From the NCBI GenBank assembly GCA_032821775.1, contig JAVLRN010000012.1:2356001-2420000 (forward strand): a stretch of 64,000 nt of DNA, written 5' to 3'. This DNA comes from Sanguinoderma infundibulare (lineage: Eukaryota; Basidiomycota; Agaricomycetes; Polyporales; Polyporaceae). This document shows, piece after piece, positions 9,974 through 20,221 of the stretch. Under the pieces are notes generated by a model. It saw only the letters and a program-made list of their open reading frames with translations. It did not search any database and was not told where the DNA came from. Each line of letters starts with the position of its first letter. Position 1 is the stretch's first letter. Made by a program: the position numbers and the translations under genes.

Positions 9974-10593
9974 ACCGCCCCACACTTGAAGTGCAACGTC
10001 CCCATTGCAAAGGCTGAAAAGAACAGGACCACGTACTCGTAGCGCTTCCTAACCAGCCACTGAGCCAGTTGGAGAGGGAGGAAGCGAAGGAGCCTGAGCT
10101 CGAGTGGGAGGTCGTCCGCATTGAAGCTGTGCACTGGCAGGCAAAAGTCTGCGGAGGAGAGGATGAGACCAGATGAGGTCATGGAGGCTCCTTTGCTGCT
10201 ACCATCCAAGGAGTCACCATCTCCAATGGTCTGCCCGTCCTCAAAGATCCATCCCAGGATGACAAAGTACCGCTCGCCATGTTGAAAGATGATGTTGGCA
10301 GGGTCATTGAAGATGCAGAGGGCTGGGATGTCGACATGAAAGTGGCAATAGTCGGACAGGTAAAAGATGGAATTGAAGTGGAGGGTGGTGTCGGCGTCTG
10401 GGCCAAAGGGGAAGAGGGTCCACAGGCTGGTGGACTCACTGTGAGTGGTGCAGACCATGTTTGCCGGCATGGCGAAGTGGCTGGAGGGATAGAGAGGGAT
10501 TCGTCGTGCAATGAAGGGTCTAAGATCTGTGTTTGGGCCAAAGGCATGGACCATGATGCAGGTTTGAGGGGCAAACGTGATGGAGTAATGCAT
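9955..10593 (-). CDS. gypsy downstream ORF (after pol), unknown function
   Basis: A 212-residue open frame on the element strand, downstream of pol in the position where some Ty3/gypsy relatives carry an envelope or accessory gene. It starts MHYSITFAPQTCIMVHAFG. It has no signal peptide or obvious membrane anchor at the N-terminus. It contains well-formed segments such as FYLSDYCHFHVDIPALCIF and LELRLLRFLPLQLAQWL. The last few codons lie inside the 3' LTR, so the polypurine tract is within the coding sequence. It is intact although pol has stops. I do not recognise a domain; it looks globular, not env-like. Confidence 0.6.
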   Translation of the reverse strand: MHYSITFAPQTCIMVHAFGPNTDLRPFIARRIPLYPSSHFAMPANMVCTTHSESTSLWTLFPFGPDADTTLHFNSIFYLSDYCHFHVDIPALCIFNDPANIIFQHGERYFVILGWIFEDGQTIGDGDSLDGSSKGASMTSSGLILSSADFCLPVHSFNADDLPLELRLLRFLPLQLAQWLVRKRYEYVVLFFSAFAMGTLHFKCGAVVICGV

Positions 10594-10717
10594 AGTAAAG
10601 CAGGATGAGTGTTAGCACAGCTGAGAATGACGGGGGGATTGAGTGAGAAAGGTATCGACGGAGGCAAGGATTATATGAGAGGCAGGCACTGCGCCGCTTG
10701 ACTGGCCAGGGCAGCGC

Positions 10718-13700
10718 TTATGCGAACCATTCATTAGAGTCTTCTAAGGATCTGCTCGCTTCGCTGTCGATCTCAGATTCTGGATCTTCATCTTCATCTG
10801 AATCAGATGCTGAATCTTTTGATAGATCTCGGGGCAACCTTGGCTTGTAGGAAATCACTCTGAATGCAGCATACCCCTGCTGAAGGAATGTGCCGTCCAG
10901 TTCTGTTAGGATGTAGACATTATGCACTGTCTTCCAGTGTACTATGTATAGTCCAGAGTATCTTGGTGTATACTTGTCCACAAGGCCTGCATCCCTGGCT
11001 GAGTTTCGCACCAGGACAAGTGTACCTGGCTGGATGGGTAGCTTCTTCAGCTGGTGCCTAAAGCACTTTTCAAACTGTTCCTTTGACCTGATTCTAGAGC
11101 GAAGTATAGTATCGCTTGCACGCTTAAGGTCTTGAGGACGCTTGTCTAGCTGCTGCATCCGCAAAGCTAGCAGTTCTGCTGAAGATAATCCTGCCTGGTA
11201 TGCGCTGATCATAAATGTGGCCTCTGTAAGGTCGAAGGGAAGAATGGGATGGACACCATGAAGCAAATAAAAGGGGCTAAATCCTGTGGACCACCGTGTG
11301 GTAACACGGTCTGCAAAGAATACCAGATGGACTTTCTTTGGCCATTGCTGAATATCTCCTTGACAATCTTTCAGGATTGCTTCATGGATGGTAAAATGGC
11401 CTTATTCGACAATGCCATTGCTGTGTTTATTATAGGGAGATATCTTGATTTGAGGAATGCCATACTGCTTCAGCAGTCGTTCAGTTGCTCCCTTAAACTC
11501 CATACCATTATCCATGATAATTTCTGCAATATGTCTATACCGACAGATGATTTCCTCCCATAGAAACTTGGCAATGGTCTTCGCAGTGATCCTTCGCAGT
11601 GCACGACCTTCAGCTGCATGTGAGAGGTCATCGCGCGCTGCAATGATATACCTATATCCATTGACACTTGGCATAAACATGATGTCCACATAAATCTGAG
11701 AAAAAAGAGTGACAGGTGTGCGAATGGTGGGAGAGACCTCTATGCGCTTGGTGTTCCACAGTTGACATTGATGGCAGGTGCTTACATGATGTTTGACATC
11801 CTGGAATAGGTTAGGCCAATAGAATCGCTCGCGCACATGATGGAATATGCCATAGACTCCTCTGTGACCCAGCTTCTCATGAGCTTCTGTGAGGATGCTA
11901 TACTGCTGATCGCTGTCAAGGACCACTGCTAAAGGTGATTTCTGATTGCGCCGCTTATACATCTTTCCTGCAGTCATGAAGAACTGAGTCACTCGCTGTA
12001 GGAATCGCCTCTTTGCTTGGATAGATGGAAATGATGGAGTCTCTAAGGTCTCAAGAAAATGCTGAATGTTGTGGAGCGCCTGCTCTTGTTTACTGTCAGT
12101 TGCATGTAGAGCTGGCACTTCAGAATGTGTGGGGGTTATGGAATCCTTCCACATAAAGAATAGTGATGTTTCATCCATCCACTGATCCAGCTCTTTAGCC
12201 TCTTGCCTTTCCTCATCTGTTGGTCTCCTCCTTGAGAGGGCATCCGGTCCTCTGTGTTTGTCTGCAGGGACATGCTGTAGCTGAAAATCAAAGAGAAGTA
12301 TTCCCTGAATCCAGCGATTGATAGTGGCATTTGGTTGAAGGTCAGGATTATTGAGCATATCCTTGATGTACTTCGCATCGACCTCAAGTATCAACTTTTT
12401 AATACCAATAAGGTACAGCCTCCAATGTCGCAGTGCACGAAAGCATCCATACAGCTCTAGCTTGGATTGGCTATACCTGGATTCTCGCTCATTGAATGGA
12501 AGGGATCCATATCGCGCTGGCCTTCGCCGACCACTCTCATCCTCTTAAGAAAGAATAAACCCAACTGCAATATTGCTGGAGTCAATTGATATGTAGACTG
12601 GCCTGTTACAGTTATAGTCTATAGGGTGTAGTGCTGGTGCAGAGGAGATTAACTGCTTGAGTCGCTGAAAAGCTCCTTCACGCCTCTGGTCCCATATAAA
12701 CTCAGCATCCTTTCTGATGAGTTCTGTCAAAGGCCGACAGATTTCTGAATATCCCTTGATCCAGATCCACACTGTACCGCATAATCCTAGAAAGCCTCGC
12801 ACATCCTTGACTGTCTGTAGTGCTGGCCACTTCTGAACTTTCTCAATCTTGACATCTTCTGGGAGTCGCCCTTCAGAACTACACTTTTGGCCAACAATGA
12901 TCACTTCAGGCTTGCAGATCTGCATTTTCTTTGCTGAAACTGTTGCACCTGCATGTGATAATCTGTGAAAAATCCTATGCACATCCAACGCATGCTTCCA
13001 TATAAACCGCCTGATGCCAGAGTTCGCAGGAATAGTCTCTGGATTTCCCACCTGATCAAGGTACTGGCTTTTGGGTCCTTTGATTGGGAGGTCATCAATG
13101 AATATGTTTGCAGTGTGAGGGATTTCATCTTGTAGGATAAAAGTCATACAATTCTGAAATTCTGTGGGGGAATTGGTATATCCCTGAGGCATGCAGGTGA
13201 TTCGCAGAAGTCCCAAAGGTGTCATGAAAGAGGTCATGTCTCTGCTATGTGGATCAACAATGTGCGCATCATATCCAGAAAATAGGTCAAACACTGTGTA
13301 GCATTGATATCCTGCAAATGGCTTCACAAAGTCATCCAGGATAGGTGGTACTCCTGCATCTCTTATACTGACTTTGTTAAGTGGCTGAAGGTCATGGACC
13401 AATCGCAAGTCTCCATTCTTCTTCAGCACACAAAACCACCACAAACAATAGGATGCTTGACTCGGCTCATAAACTCCTGCAGCAATTTTCTCCCGAATAA
13501 TCTTAATGACCTTCTCCTTAATTCCTGAAGGTACTGGAATGTTGGGCAGCTTCCAGGCTTCATGAGGGACTACTGGCATAATGTATGGTGAAAAGTAATC
13601 CTCCTGGAGTGTACCACGGTCATTATCCTCAAAAGCAATGCACTTTTCATTAAGTCTGAGAATATGGAGGAACAGCTTCTCTTCTTCAGGCCATAGATAT

Positions 13701-15115
13701 CCATCTGGGTTGATATTGATTTTGTCAATGCGCTCCTGAGTCAGCTTTGCTGTTGGAATAAAATCTGGTATATTTGCATTCAATGGCAGTAGGGACTTTA
13801 ATGGATTTTCTGGAAAGCACCTAGTAACCTTGCATTCTTCAGGCACTGTACCAGCTACTGGCTTTACCTTCTGATCTACACACTTGAAGGCTGTGTTTAC
13901 ACTGCTTGTAGCTGAATATAGGTCCTTAGATCCTTCAAAGATGCAGAAGTTTGACCAAAAAATTGGTAACCCTAGGCTAGGGTTATGCCCGAAATTATTG
14001 CTAAGTCCTTCAGCCTGCAGATACTCATCTGCCCGCCCCACACTTGGCATTGCACTGCCCTCAGTGCGGAAAGGGTACAGAGTGTGAAAAAATAAGTCTT
14101 TATTACCTTGGTTGCCGCCGAAAACAGTTTGTGGGGGTGCTAGAGGGCACACGGAAAAGGGTGGGTATGGGTGGGCTATCAAAGTGCCAGGACATGCATT
14201 GAGGAAGCTACTGGACACCATATACGAGAATACATGTGCAAGGGTACAGCCACCGGAAATAATGAGGGGACACGTGGCACAGCCAGCCGTAGCACTCGAA
14301 ACTGACCTGCAACTGAAACAGACAGGAAACATGTGATTGAAGGATATAATGGGAAAGGAGCTCAAGGCAGAAACTCGAGAAGACAGATGTGTGGGTGTGC
14401 GAGGAGATGGCAGCAGAATGGGATCACCAAACAATCGTAATGTACGGGGATGACGCAGCACGAACGTGGCGCCACTCTTGTGTGCAGGGATCTCTTTTCT
14501 GGGGACAGAAGGTTCAGATTGGGCATGGAAGGAGAGGAGCAAACGTAAACATACTTTACTCCACGAAGACCTCAAACTCGTCCTTGAAGAACTCGCAGAG
14601 GTCATCTGCACAGCTCTGGATGGCCTTGGAAAGGACTTGCTCGACGAAAACGCGAACCTCACCATAGACGAACAGGTCTTCATATGCGTCCGCTTGTGCG
14701 CGAGAGGTGGGGGATGGACTGCGAGCTTCGTGCTCGTCTGGGGACCGTGGAGTGATGTGGGAAGTGGAATTGAGGTCGGAAGATCCAATCGTGGGTCCAG
14801 CGGCGGCAAAGAAGACGGGAACTGGAGGCGGGAGCAAAGAGATGGAAAGGGAAGACGTGGTGGGAGCGGACGCGGCCTGCGCGGTGCACGAGCTCGGAAT
14901 GTTAAGTGGATTGAACTCACGAAGATGAAGGGGACGACGTGGGAGCTCCAGCTTGGTTGTTGGGAGCATATCGTGGACGTCGTCGTCCGTCTTGTGCTGA
15001 CACTGCTTGTGAACCAAGCTTTGCTGGTCACGAGTGGCGTCGGGGTCATCTGCGTCGAGCATGGGGTCACCCTCAGCGTCGGCATCATAGTCGTCGTTGT
15101 CACTGATGGACGCAC
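10718..15115 (-). pseudogene. gypsy pol: RT, RNase H, integrase, with two in-frame stops
   Basis: One continuous frame interrupted only by TAA at 12545 and TAA at 11402. From the N-terminal side: a Pro/Ser-rich leader (until about 14100), then RT with ICxx-free core LVHDLQPLNKVSIRDAGVPP, CMPQGYTNSPTEFQ and the catalytic FIDDLPIKG (near 13090). The RNase H domain holds the first stop directly after FILS. The integrase has the HHCC zinc motif (HEKLGHRG...CHQCQLW), the catalytic Asp in IYVDIMFMP, Asp in MDNGMEF and Glu in NGIVE, followed at once by the second stop. An integrase C-terminal part ends in an acidic tail. No chromodomain is evident. Both stops leave the flanking frame undisturbed, so they are point mutations. 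Confidence 0.88.
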
Positions 15116-15526
15116 TCGGGTAGAGTAGAGTCAGGGGAAGGGGTACCGTGTGGCATGCAAGCCGAGTGTCCTCGCCTGGAGGGCACTCGGAGAGTCGGGG
15201 CTTCTTGATGGGCGGCGGGTGGAGGAGGATGTGCGGGGGATTGTCCAGGAACGAGGCCTGATCGCCATTGTCGAGGGTGAGCTGGAGATGCGGGACGGCG
15301 ACCTCCTCCAACGTGAGGTTGAGGCCGCGACCATCGCGAAGATCCGGGGGCGGGAGCTCTGGGAGCGTTGGTTTGCCCGTAATGGCGTGGTGGTGGTCGT
15401 TGGGGGAATGCATGAGGCCAGGGATCATTGTGGAGTCAGGGCCGCCACCACATAGATATGTGGTTTGTGTGCGGCGGGGCTGGGGGATCTGCGTAGCCTG
15501 CGCACGATCGTCATCAATCGGGATGG
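14556..15526 (-). CDS. gypsy extra ORF between protease and RT, Pro/Ser/Asp-rich (part 2)
   Basis: A frame different from pol that stays open through 14556-15734, of which the part above 15534 belongs to the hAT insert. It encodes a disordered Pro/Ser/Thr- and Asp-rich peptide ending in a better-structured acidic segment (EDLFVYGEVRVFVEQVLSKA...CEFFKDEFEVFVE). Ignoring the hAT insert, the open frame continues into the frame at 16132-16719. GC content and codon flavour differ from the AT-richer gag and RT parts. Function unknown; it may be a gag-like or accessory region, or acquired sequence. Confidence 0.45.
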
Positions 15527-15534
15527 GAATGGGG

Positions 15535-16205
15535 TAAGGCTGAACGTGGGTATGGGTTCCTTGCAGGTATACCCATATATACCTGGATCTGGACCTGTGG
15601 GTATGGGTCTTGTGGGTATGGGTACCTGGTGCATGGGTCAGGCACAGATCCAGGTCAGAGGTTTTGAGGCTGTGGGTTACCTCCAGGTTACCTATGGGTT
15701 TTTTTAAAAAGATAAACAGTCTGTATGTCTTCAATAAGTGGTCTATATGATCTATTTGCCTACAATAAGTGCAGTAGAAACTGTTTGTTTGATTGAATTA
15801 TAATATCTGGTGTATTGTCTTCAGCCTTCTCTCCAGCCTATGCAGGTGCTCAAACCTTGCACCTGATCTGGAGTTTAAGGTGTTCAAGTTTCTGACCATC
15901 AAAGAGCTTCTCACAATTAAACCTGTGTCCAAGGAGTGTTAAGAAGTGATATACCTGCCCAAAGGACACAATTGGGTGAACATTTCACACAAAACAGCTT
16001 TAACTTGTGTGTATTTTGGTGGGTCTTGCAGATATCCATAGGTACAGGTCTTTATGTGGGTAAACCCATAGATACAGGTCAAAGATCTGTGGGTATGGGT
16101 CAGTACAGGTCTTGACCTGCACAGGTCCAGGTCAAGCCCTCTGAGGCCTCAATACCCACAGGTACAGGTCCAGGTCGACCCACAGGTGATCCGTGTTCAG
16201 CCTTA
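15535..16205. mobile_element. non-autonomous hAT-like element (671 bp) inside the gypsy element
   Basis: Flanked by a perfect 8-bp duplication GAATGGGG (15527-15534 and 16206-16213). Both ends start with the inverted repeat TAAGGCTGAAC, which resembles the Ac-type hAT terminus. Next to each end are arrays of GGGTATGGGT/GGTACAGGT words in opposite orientation, as expected for subterminal transposase-binding repeats. The 200-bp centre is AT-rich without an ORF. 8-bp duplication plus short TIR plus subterminal arrays is the hAT signature; no transposase is encoded. Confidence 0.9.
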
Positions 16206-16213
16206 GAATGGGG

Positions 16214-16897
16214 TCATGGGGGGTCGCCCCTGCCGTCCTGCAGGAGGGCGGGGTCGACCGTCTTGATGTGGTCGTGGTCGGGGATGCTGAAAGATTCGTG
16301 GAGATGCACGAGGGCAATGTCCAGGCGATCGAGGGGGCGTGTATGCAGGGAGTGAGCGAGCAGGTGGTTGAGGAGCAGGTTGGGGTCTGGCGTGGATGGC
16401 GGAGTGGTGAGAGAGTCGTCATCGTCATCACTGTCAGGGTCGAGGCCAGTCCCGGGGGCTTCGAGGAGGAGAAAAGGGACGCCGAAGCGGGGATCCTGCC
16501 CACTGGCGTCCGTGTTATTGATCCCTGGAGCGAGGCTGGACATTTTTCCGCTCGTGGACTCCGGGTGCTGAGCGACACATTGGGGGCAGAAAGGGGGCGT
16601 ACACCATGGTGCATCCGTGAGCACAGCGAAGTGGAGGGGATTGGGGAACTCAGGTGATGCGGGGGCCGTCGCAGCACCATTGTTTGGGTGCTCCAGGGGG
16701 TAGTTGTCCCCCTGGGCACCGGTGAGAGTCGCGGTTGTCAGTGACATTGCACCGATGACATTCTTGTAGGCGACGGAGAGGGGGTCCCGCTTCTCGACAG
16801 TGAGCTCCTGGTTGGTCGTCTGCGAGTGTGTGAGCCTCGGGTTTCGATTGGGGAAAAGGGAGGGGGAAAAGGACGGGGTCGAGGCCGTGTTGAGCAC
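16214..16897 (-). CDS. gypsy extra ORF between protease and RT, Asp/Ser/Pro-rich (part 1)
   Basis: A 227-residue frame that overlaps the end of the gag-PR frame. It contains TTNQELTVEKRDPLSVAYKN, a CPQC pair (PPFCPQCVAQHP) and an acidic run (DPDSDDDDDSLTTPP). It closes with TGA exactly at the edge of the hAT target site. Translation could need a frameshift or splicing relative to gag, which I cannot demonstrate. No domain recognised. Confidence 0.4.
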   Translation of the reverse strand: MLNTASTPSFSPSLFPNRNPRLTHSQTTNQELTVEKRDPLSVAYKNVIGAMSLTTATLTGAQGDNYPLEHPNNGAATAPASPEFPNPLHFAVLTDAPWCTPPFCPQCVAQHPESTSGKMSSLAPGINNTDASGQDPRFGVPFLLLEAPGTGLDPDSDDDDDSLTTPPSTPDPNLLLNHLLAHSLHTRPLDRLDIALVHLHESFSIPDHDHIKTVDPALLQDGRGDPP

Positions 16898-19800
16898 GTC
16901 CTCGCCCTGGGGAATGCGCGGAGGGGTGAAAAAAAACAGAACTCACGTTGGAGCAGTCATTTACTCGAGTTTCCTCCTTCCTCGCGTCCTCCTCATCCTC
17001 CTCGTCCATCTCCATCCTCATCTCCCCCTCCTCCAGCTCCTCCATCGTGGTCAGGCATGTCTTGCGCATCTTTGGCTCGGCGCCGTCGTTGTTGTCATCA
17101 TCGTCTTCGCCCTTGGGCCCAGTCATAGCGAGGAAGGAAGGGGTGAGGCGAGTAGAACGAGGAGAGTGGATGGGAGATGAGGCGGGAGTCGTATCAGGAG
17201 AGAGAGAGACGAGGGAGGGGAGAGAGTCAGGGGAGAGGTGGCGGTTGGGATCCAAGGACACGGGCGCTTCAACCTGGAGGCACCGTGGGTCTCGTATCTC
17301 GAGCGCACGTGATGGACGTGAATTGAGGTGTTCAGTAGGGTAAAATCGTACGTAGACCTGGCCGTGGCATGTAATCGAATGCTTGGGGGAGTTATCGAAG
17401 CCATCAGAGACTGTTCCGGAGAAGGTAGTAGCAGGAATGTACCAATCCTCGAAGTAACAGCCTTGATAGTGGCTGAAATACCTGGGATACATAGTTTGTT
17501 CGAGGACACCGCCTACGTAGTGCTGTTTGGGGGCCGCCAGGGCCATCGAATCGTCATCGCGAATGAAGTAGGAGGTCATATCAGGGGTTTCGAGGGTGTC
17601 GGAGGTGTCAGAGGGGTCAGGGTTGTCAGTGGCAATGTGGTAAGAGGTGCGGGACTGGTGTGCTGGTTGGGCAAGGAGTTCCAGCACTCCAAGGTCTGTA
17701 TTTATAGGGTTTTTGAACAATAAAAATGTCCCTTCCTCCCTTTTATCAATAGAAATATAATTGTCCCTCTGCCAAGACCTGCCCAACAATAATCCGAAAG
17801 GTGCATTTTCGGAAACACACAGGGTAGCCTCAGTCTGGGCCTCTCCGCAGGTCAATACAACACCTCTGATAATTCCCATGAGGGTGGATACGGAATTGTT
17901 CGCAGATAACATTCTTAGCTTTATTGTTGTGTTCAAGGGTAATTGGATTACCCTTTTCCACAATTCACTGCTGACTATGTTCATTTTCAAACCGGTGTCC
18001 ACTATAGCTGATATTGGCTGCCCATTGAAATATACCTTAATCCTGATTAATGGACTCTGATAAGCCAGTAAAGTCGGAATTGGTGGGTTTTCCTTTACCT
18101 CTTGACTTGGGTTAGGCCTTTTAACCTTCATTAAATCCTGCAGCTGTTGAGATACATCCCGGGAGGTGCCAATAACCTCTCCTACAGACATAGTAACTGG
18201 AGTCTTGAGAATCCTGTCAAGGATTTTGCTTGGATGGGCTTGCTTTGCAATTTGTGACTGGACTGGGGGTTTCCGGACATTTCCCTCCACCTTAGACTCA
18301 TCAGCTTTCTGTTTTCTGGGGGCTCTATATGTGGCATCCTTCATGACTATGTCTTCATCATTTAGTGGGTTAAACGTGGGTTTGTGAGTCTCAACTGGCT
18401 TGGGCTGGGACACTTGAGGTGTCATATCAGCCAGACAGATCCCTGGAGGTTTGGATTTCTCTGGGGCAGTGCGCTTTACCCAATTTGGATGTGGTGGTGG
18501 AAATACTCCCTCAAAGCGCTCTTTGCGCGCTTCCCTTACCATTTTGGGAGCATGTTCCACAGGGAATACATATTGATAATCATCCTCTGCATCTGACCCT
18601 TCCCAATGATCTATGGGTGCTTGAGCTGCTAAAGCCACAAAGTTTGAGCTACCATGAGCTCCCTGAAGGCGGCGAACTGCATGGGTGAGTGGTTCATCAC
18701 CATTGCGCATAATCCTTGCACCATCTCCCATCACATACCTCCCATTTCCATCTTGCTTGACAATTCCGCTGGTTGTGAGATCCTTTAGTGCGACACAGTC
18801 ATTTAGCCCATGCCCTTGTGCACCACAGCCATAGCATCTCATCTCCTCACAGCTGTTTATGCCATTGGGTCTTGCTGAAGGCACAAAGGACTTGGGTGAT
18901 GAGCGAGGTGAGGCACCTTTGGGTGACTTGAGGATAAGCGCAATATCCTTGTCTAGCTTGAATGCTCGGTAGAAAAGTGATGCATATTTTGGATCATCAA
19001 TAAACATGCTTTGAAGCCTAATAATGAGATCCTCAACATCATCCTGGGTACCAGGCTCATATGTGTGCCATGTGGTCTTAGGGATAATTTTGGGTGAAGT
19101 GTCAAACTTTACTTGACGTGCCTTTCTCTGCTTTCGCACTAACTTGAGAGTTTTCCGCAGCTTGTCCTTGTGCTTAGGCTCATAATCCAACTCATTGTCT
19201 GATTCATCGCTGTCTTCTGTGTCTGAATCAGAATCAGATTCTGAGCTGTCCAAACCAATGTCTCCATCTTCATCATCCCAATCTGATAAGTCCACATCAA
19301 ACCGGTCTCGACCATACATTCTTTCCACTATCTCGACTAACTTGCTCACCTCAAATGGTTGCTTGTAATCATGTGAGCTGACTTCCTGGTGATAGGCTGC
19401 CTCAAGCCGGACCTGAAGCATCTTAGGAATGCCTTTCCAAAAGCATTTCTGATATTCTTCGTCTGAGATTTGACTTTTTGACTTGAGCCATCCTGCAATC
19501 TTCTGAAAATCCCTATAATAATTTCTAAACTTGCTGAGGGAACTCATTGGCCTAGCTCTTGCCTTCTTTATAAAGCTTGAAAGGTCTTTCTTTCTGTAAT
19601 GCTTTTCATATCGGTCAGCATCAAACAACTTCAAAATCTGCTCCTTCATAATTGGCCAGTCAGTATTATTCAAAGTCTTCAGTATTTCGCGCACATCCCT
19701 GCTGCAATACCGGTGAATATATATGCACTGCTTGGCTTTGTCCTTGACATGGTTATGGTCTAAAAGGTCTTCATAATCCTGAATAAAGTCCTTGACCTTG

Positions 19801-20123
19801 CAAGGTTTTCCTTTAAAGGTTTTGGGGGCCTTGTTAGAACCACGCTGTGGCATATCCGCTCCTGAGCGAGTATTCATAATGGCAGTCTGTGATGGAGGTG
19901 GTATCTGTGAAATGAATATACTAGGTATTGAGGATGGTAACACTGTCACTGGTATAAGTGATGGGTTAGTGCTTGCACTAGCCTGCTGTTGACTAATGCT
20001 TGACTGCCTTGATATAGCCAGAGAACTGGACAGGGATAATTGGTCGGAGAATATATGGGATATAGAGGGTGTAGAGGAGGTTGAGTCCAGGTCTGACTCA
20101 GCAAAGGGTAAATTGCTGAGCAA
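16650..20123 (-). CDS. gypsy Gag-protease polyprotein
   Basis: A 1157-residue open frame. The N-terminal capsid-like region has the run FKGKPCKVKDFIQDYEDLLD, HRYCSRDVREILKTL and WLKSKSQIS, as in Gag of many basidiomycete gypsy elements. An acidic linker (ESDSDSDTEDSDESDNELDY) follows. Then comes a CCHC zinc knuckle (CYGCGAQGHGLNDC, near 18800) and an aspartic protease with the active-site triad in AIVDTGLKMNIVS (near 17990) and the flap/exit motif FGLLLGRSWQRD. The end, past about 17400, is a Pro/Ser-rich tail and an acidic DDDDNNDG segment in the region of overlapping frames. It appears intact. Confidence 0.88.
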   Translation of the reverse strand: MLSNLPFAESDLDSTSSTPSISHIFSDQLSLSSSLAISRQSSISQQQASASTNPSLIPVTVLPSSIPSIFISQIPPPSQTAIMNTRSGADMPQRGSNKAPKTFKGKPCKVKDFIQDYEDLLDHNHVKDKAKQCIYIHRYCSRDVREILKTLNNTDWPIMKEQILKLFDADRYEKHYRKKDLSSFIKKARARPMSSLSKFRNYYRDFQKIAGWLKSKSQISDEEYQKCFWKGIPKMLQVRLEAAYHQEVSSHDYKQPFEVSKLVEIVERMYGRDRFDVDLSDWDDEDGDIGLDSSESDSDSDTEDSDESDNELDYEPKHKDKLRKTLKLVRKQRKARQVKFDTSPKIIPKTTWHTYEPGTQDDVEDLIIRLQSMFIDDPKYASLFYRAFKLDKDIALILKSPKGASPRSSPKSFVPSARPNGINSCEEMRCYGCGAQGHGLNDCVALKDLTTSGIVKQDGNGRYVMGDGARIMRNGDEPLTHAVRRLQGAHGSSNFVALAAQAPIDHWEGSDAEDDYQYVFPVEHAPKMVREARKERFEGVFPPPHPNWVKRTAPEKSKPPGICLADMTPQVSQPKPVETHKPTFNPLNDEDIVMKDATYRAPRKQKADESKVEGNVRKPPVQSQIAKQAHPSKILDRILKTPVTMSVGEVIGTSRDVSQQLQDLMKVKRPNPSQEVKENPPIPTLLAYQSPLIRIKVYFNGQPISAIVDTGLKMNIVSSELWKRVIQLPLNTTIKLRMLSANNSVSTLMGIIRGVVLTCGEAQTEATLCVSENAPFGLLLGRSWQRDNYISIDKREEGTFLLFKNPINTDLGVLELLAQPAHQSRTSYHIATDNPDPSDTSDTLETPDMTSYFIRDDDSMALAAPKQHYVGGVLEQTMYPRYFSHYQGCYFEDWYIPATTFSGTVSDGFDNSPKHSITCHGQVYVRFYPTEHLNSRPSRALEIRDPRCLQVEAPVSLDPNRHLSPDSLPSLVSLSPDTTPASSPIHSPRSTRLTPSFLAMTGPKGEDDDDNNDGAEPKMRKTCLTTMEELEEGEMRMEMDEEDEEDARKEETRVNDCSNVSSVFFHPSAHSPGRGRAQHGLDPVLFPLPFPQSKPEAHTLADDQPGAHCREAGPPLRRLQECHRCNVTDNRDSHRCPGGQLPPGAPKQWCCDGPRIT

Positions 20124-20200
20124 TTCACCTAATGGTCTTGATGATATGGTGGAATATGAAAGGGATTGGAGTAGACAAGTGAGATGTCTTGATTACAATC

Positions 20201-20218
20201 CCCTCGCGGTGGGCTCCA
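20201..20218 (-). other. candidate gypsy primer-binding site
   Basis: On the element strand TGGAGCCCACCGCGAGGG begins 3 nt after the 5' LTR. It starts with TGG, as required for pairing with a tRNA CCA end. The matching tRNA is not identified; the implied acceptor end does not fit initiator Met. Confidence 0.55.
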
Positions 20219-20221
20219 ATT

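Noticed and set aside
14466..15128. 220-codon plus-strand frame
   Set aside because: Antisense to the gypsy middle region, Gly/Arg-rich, no motif.
16800..17343. Plus-strand frames of 100-131 codons opposite gag
   Set aside because: Antisense shadows of the gypsy gag tail.
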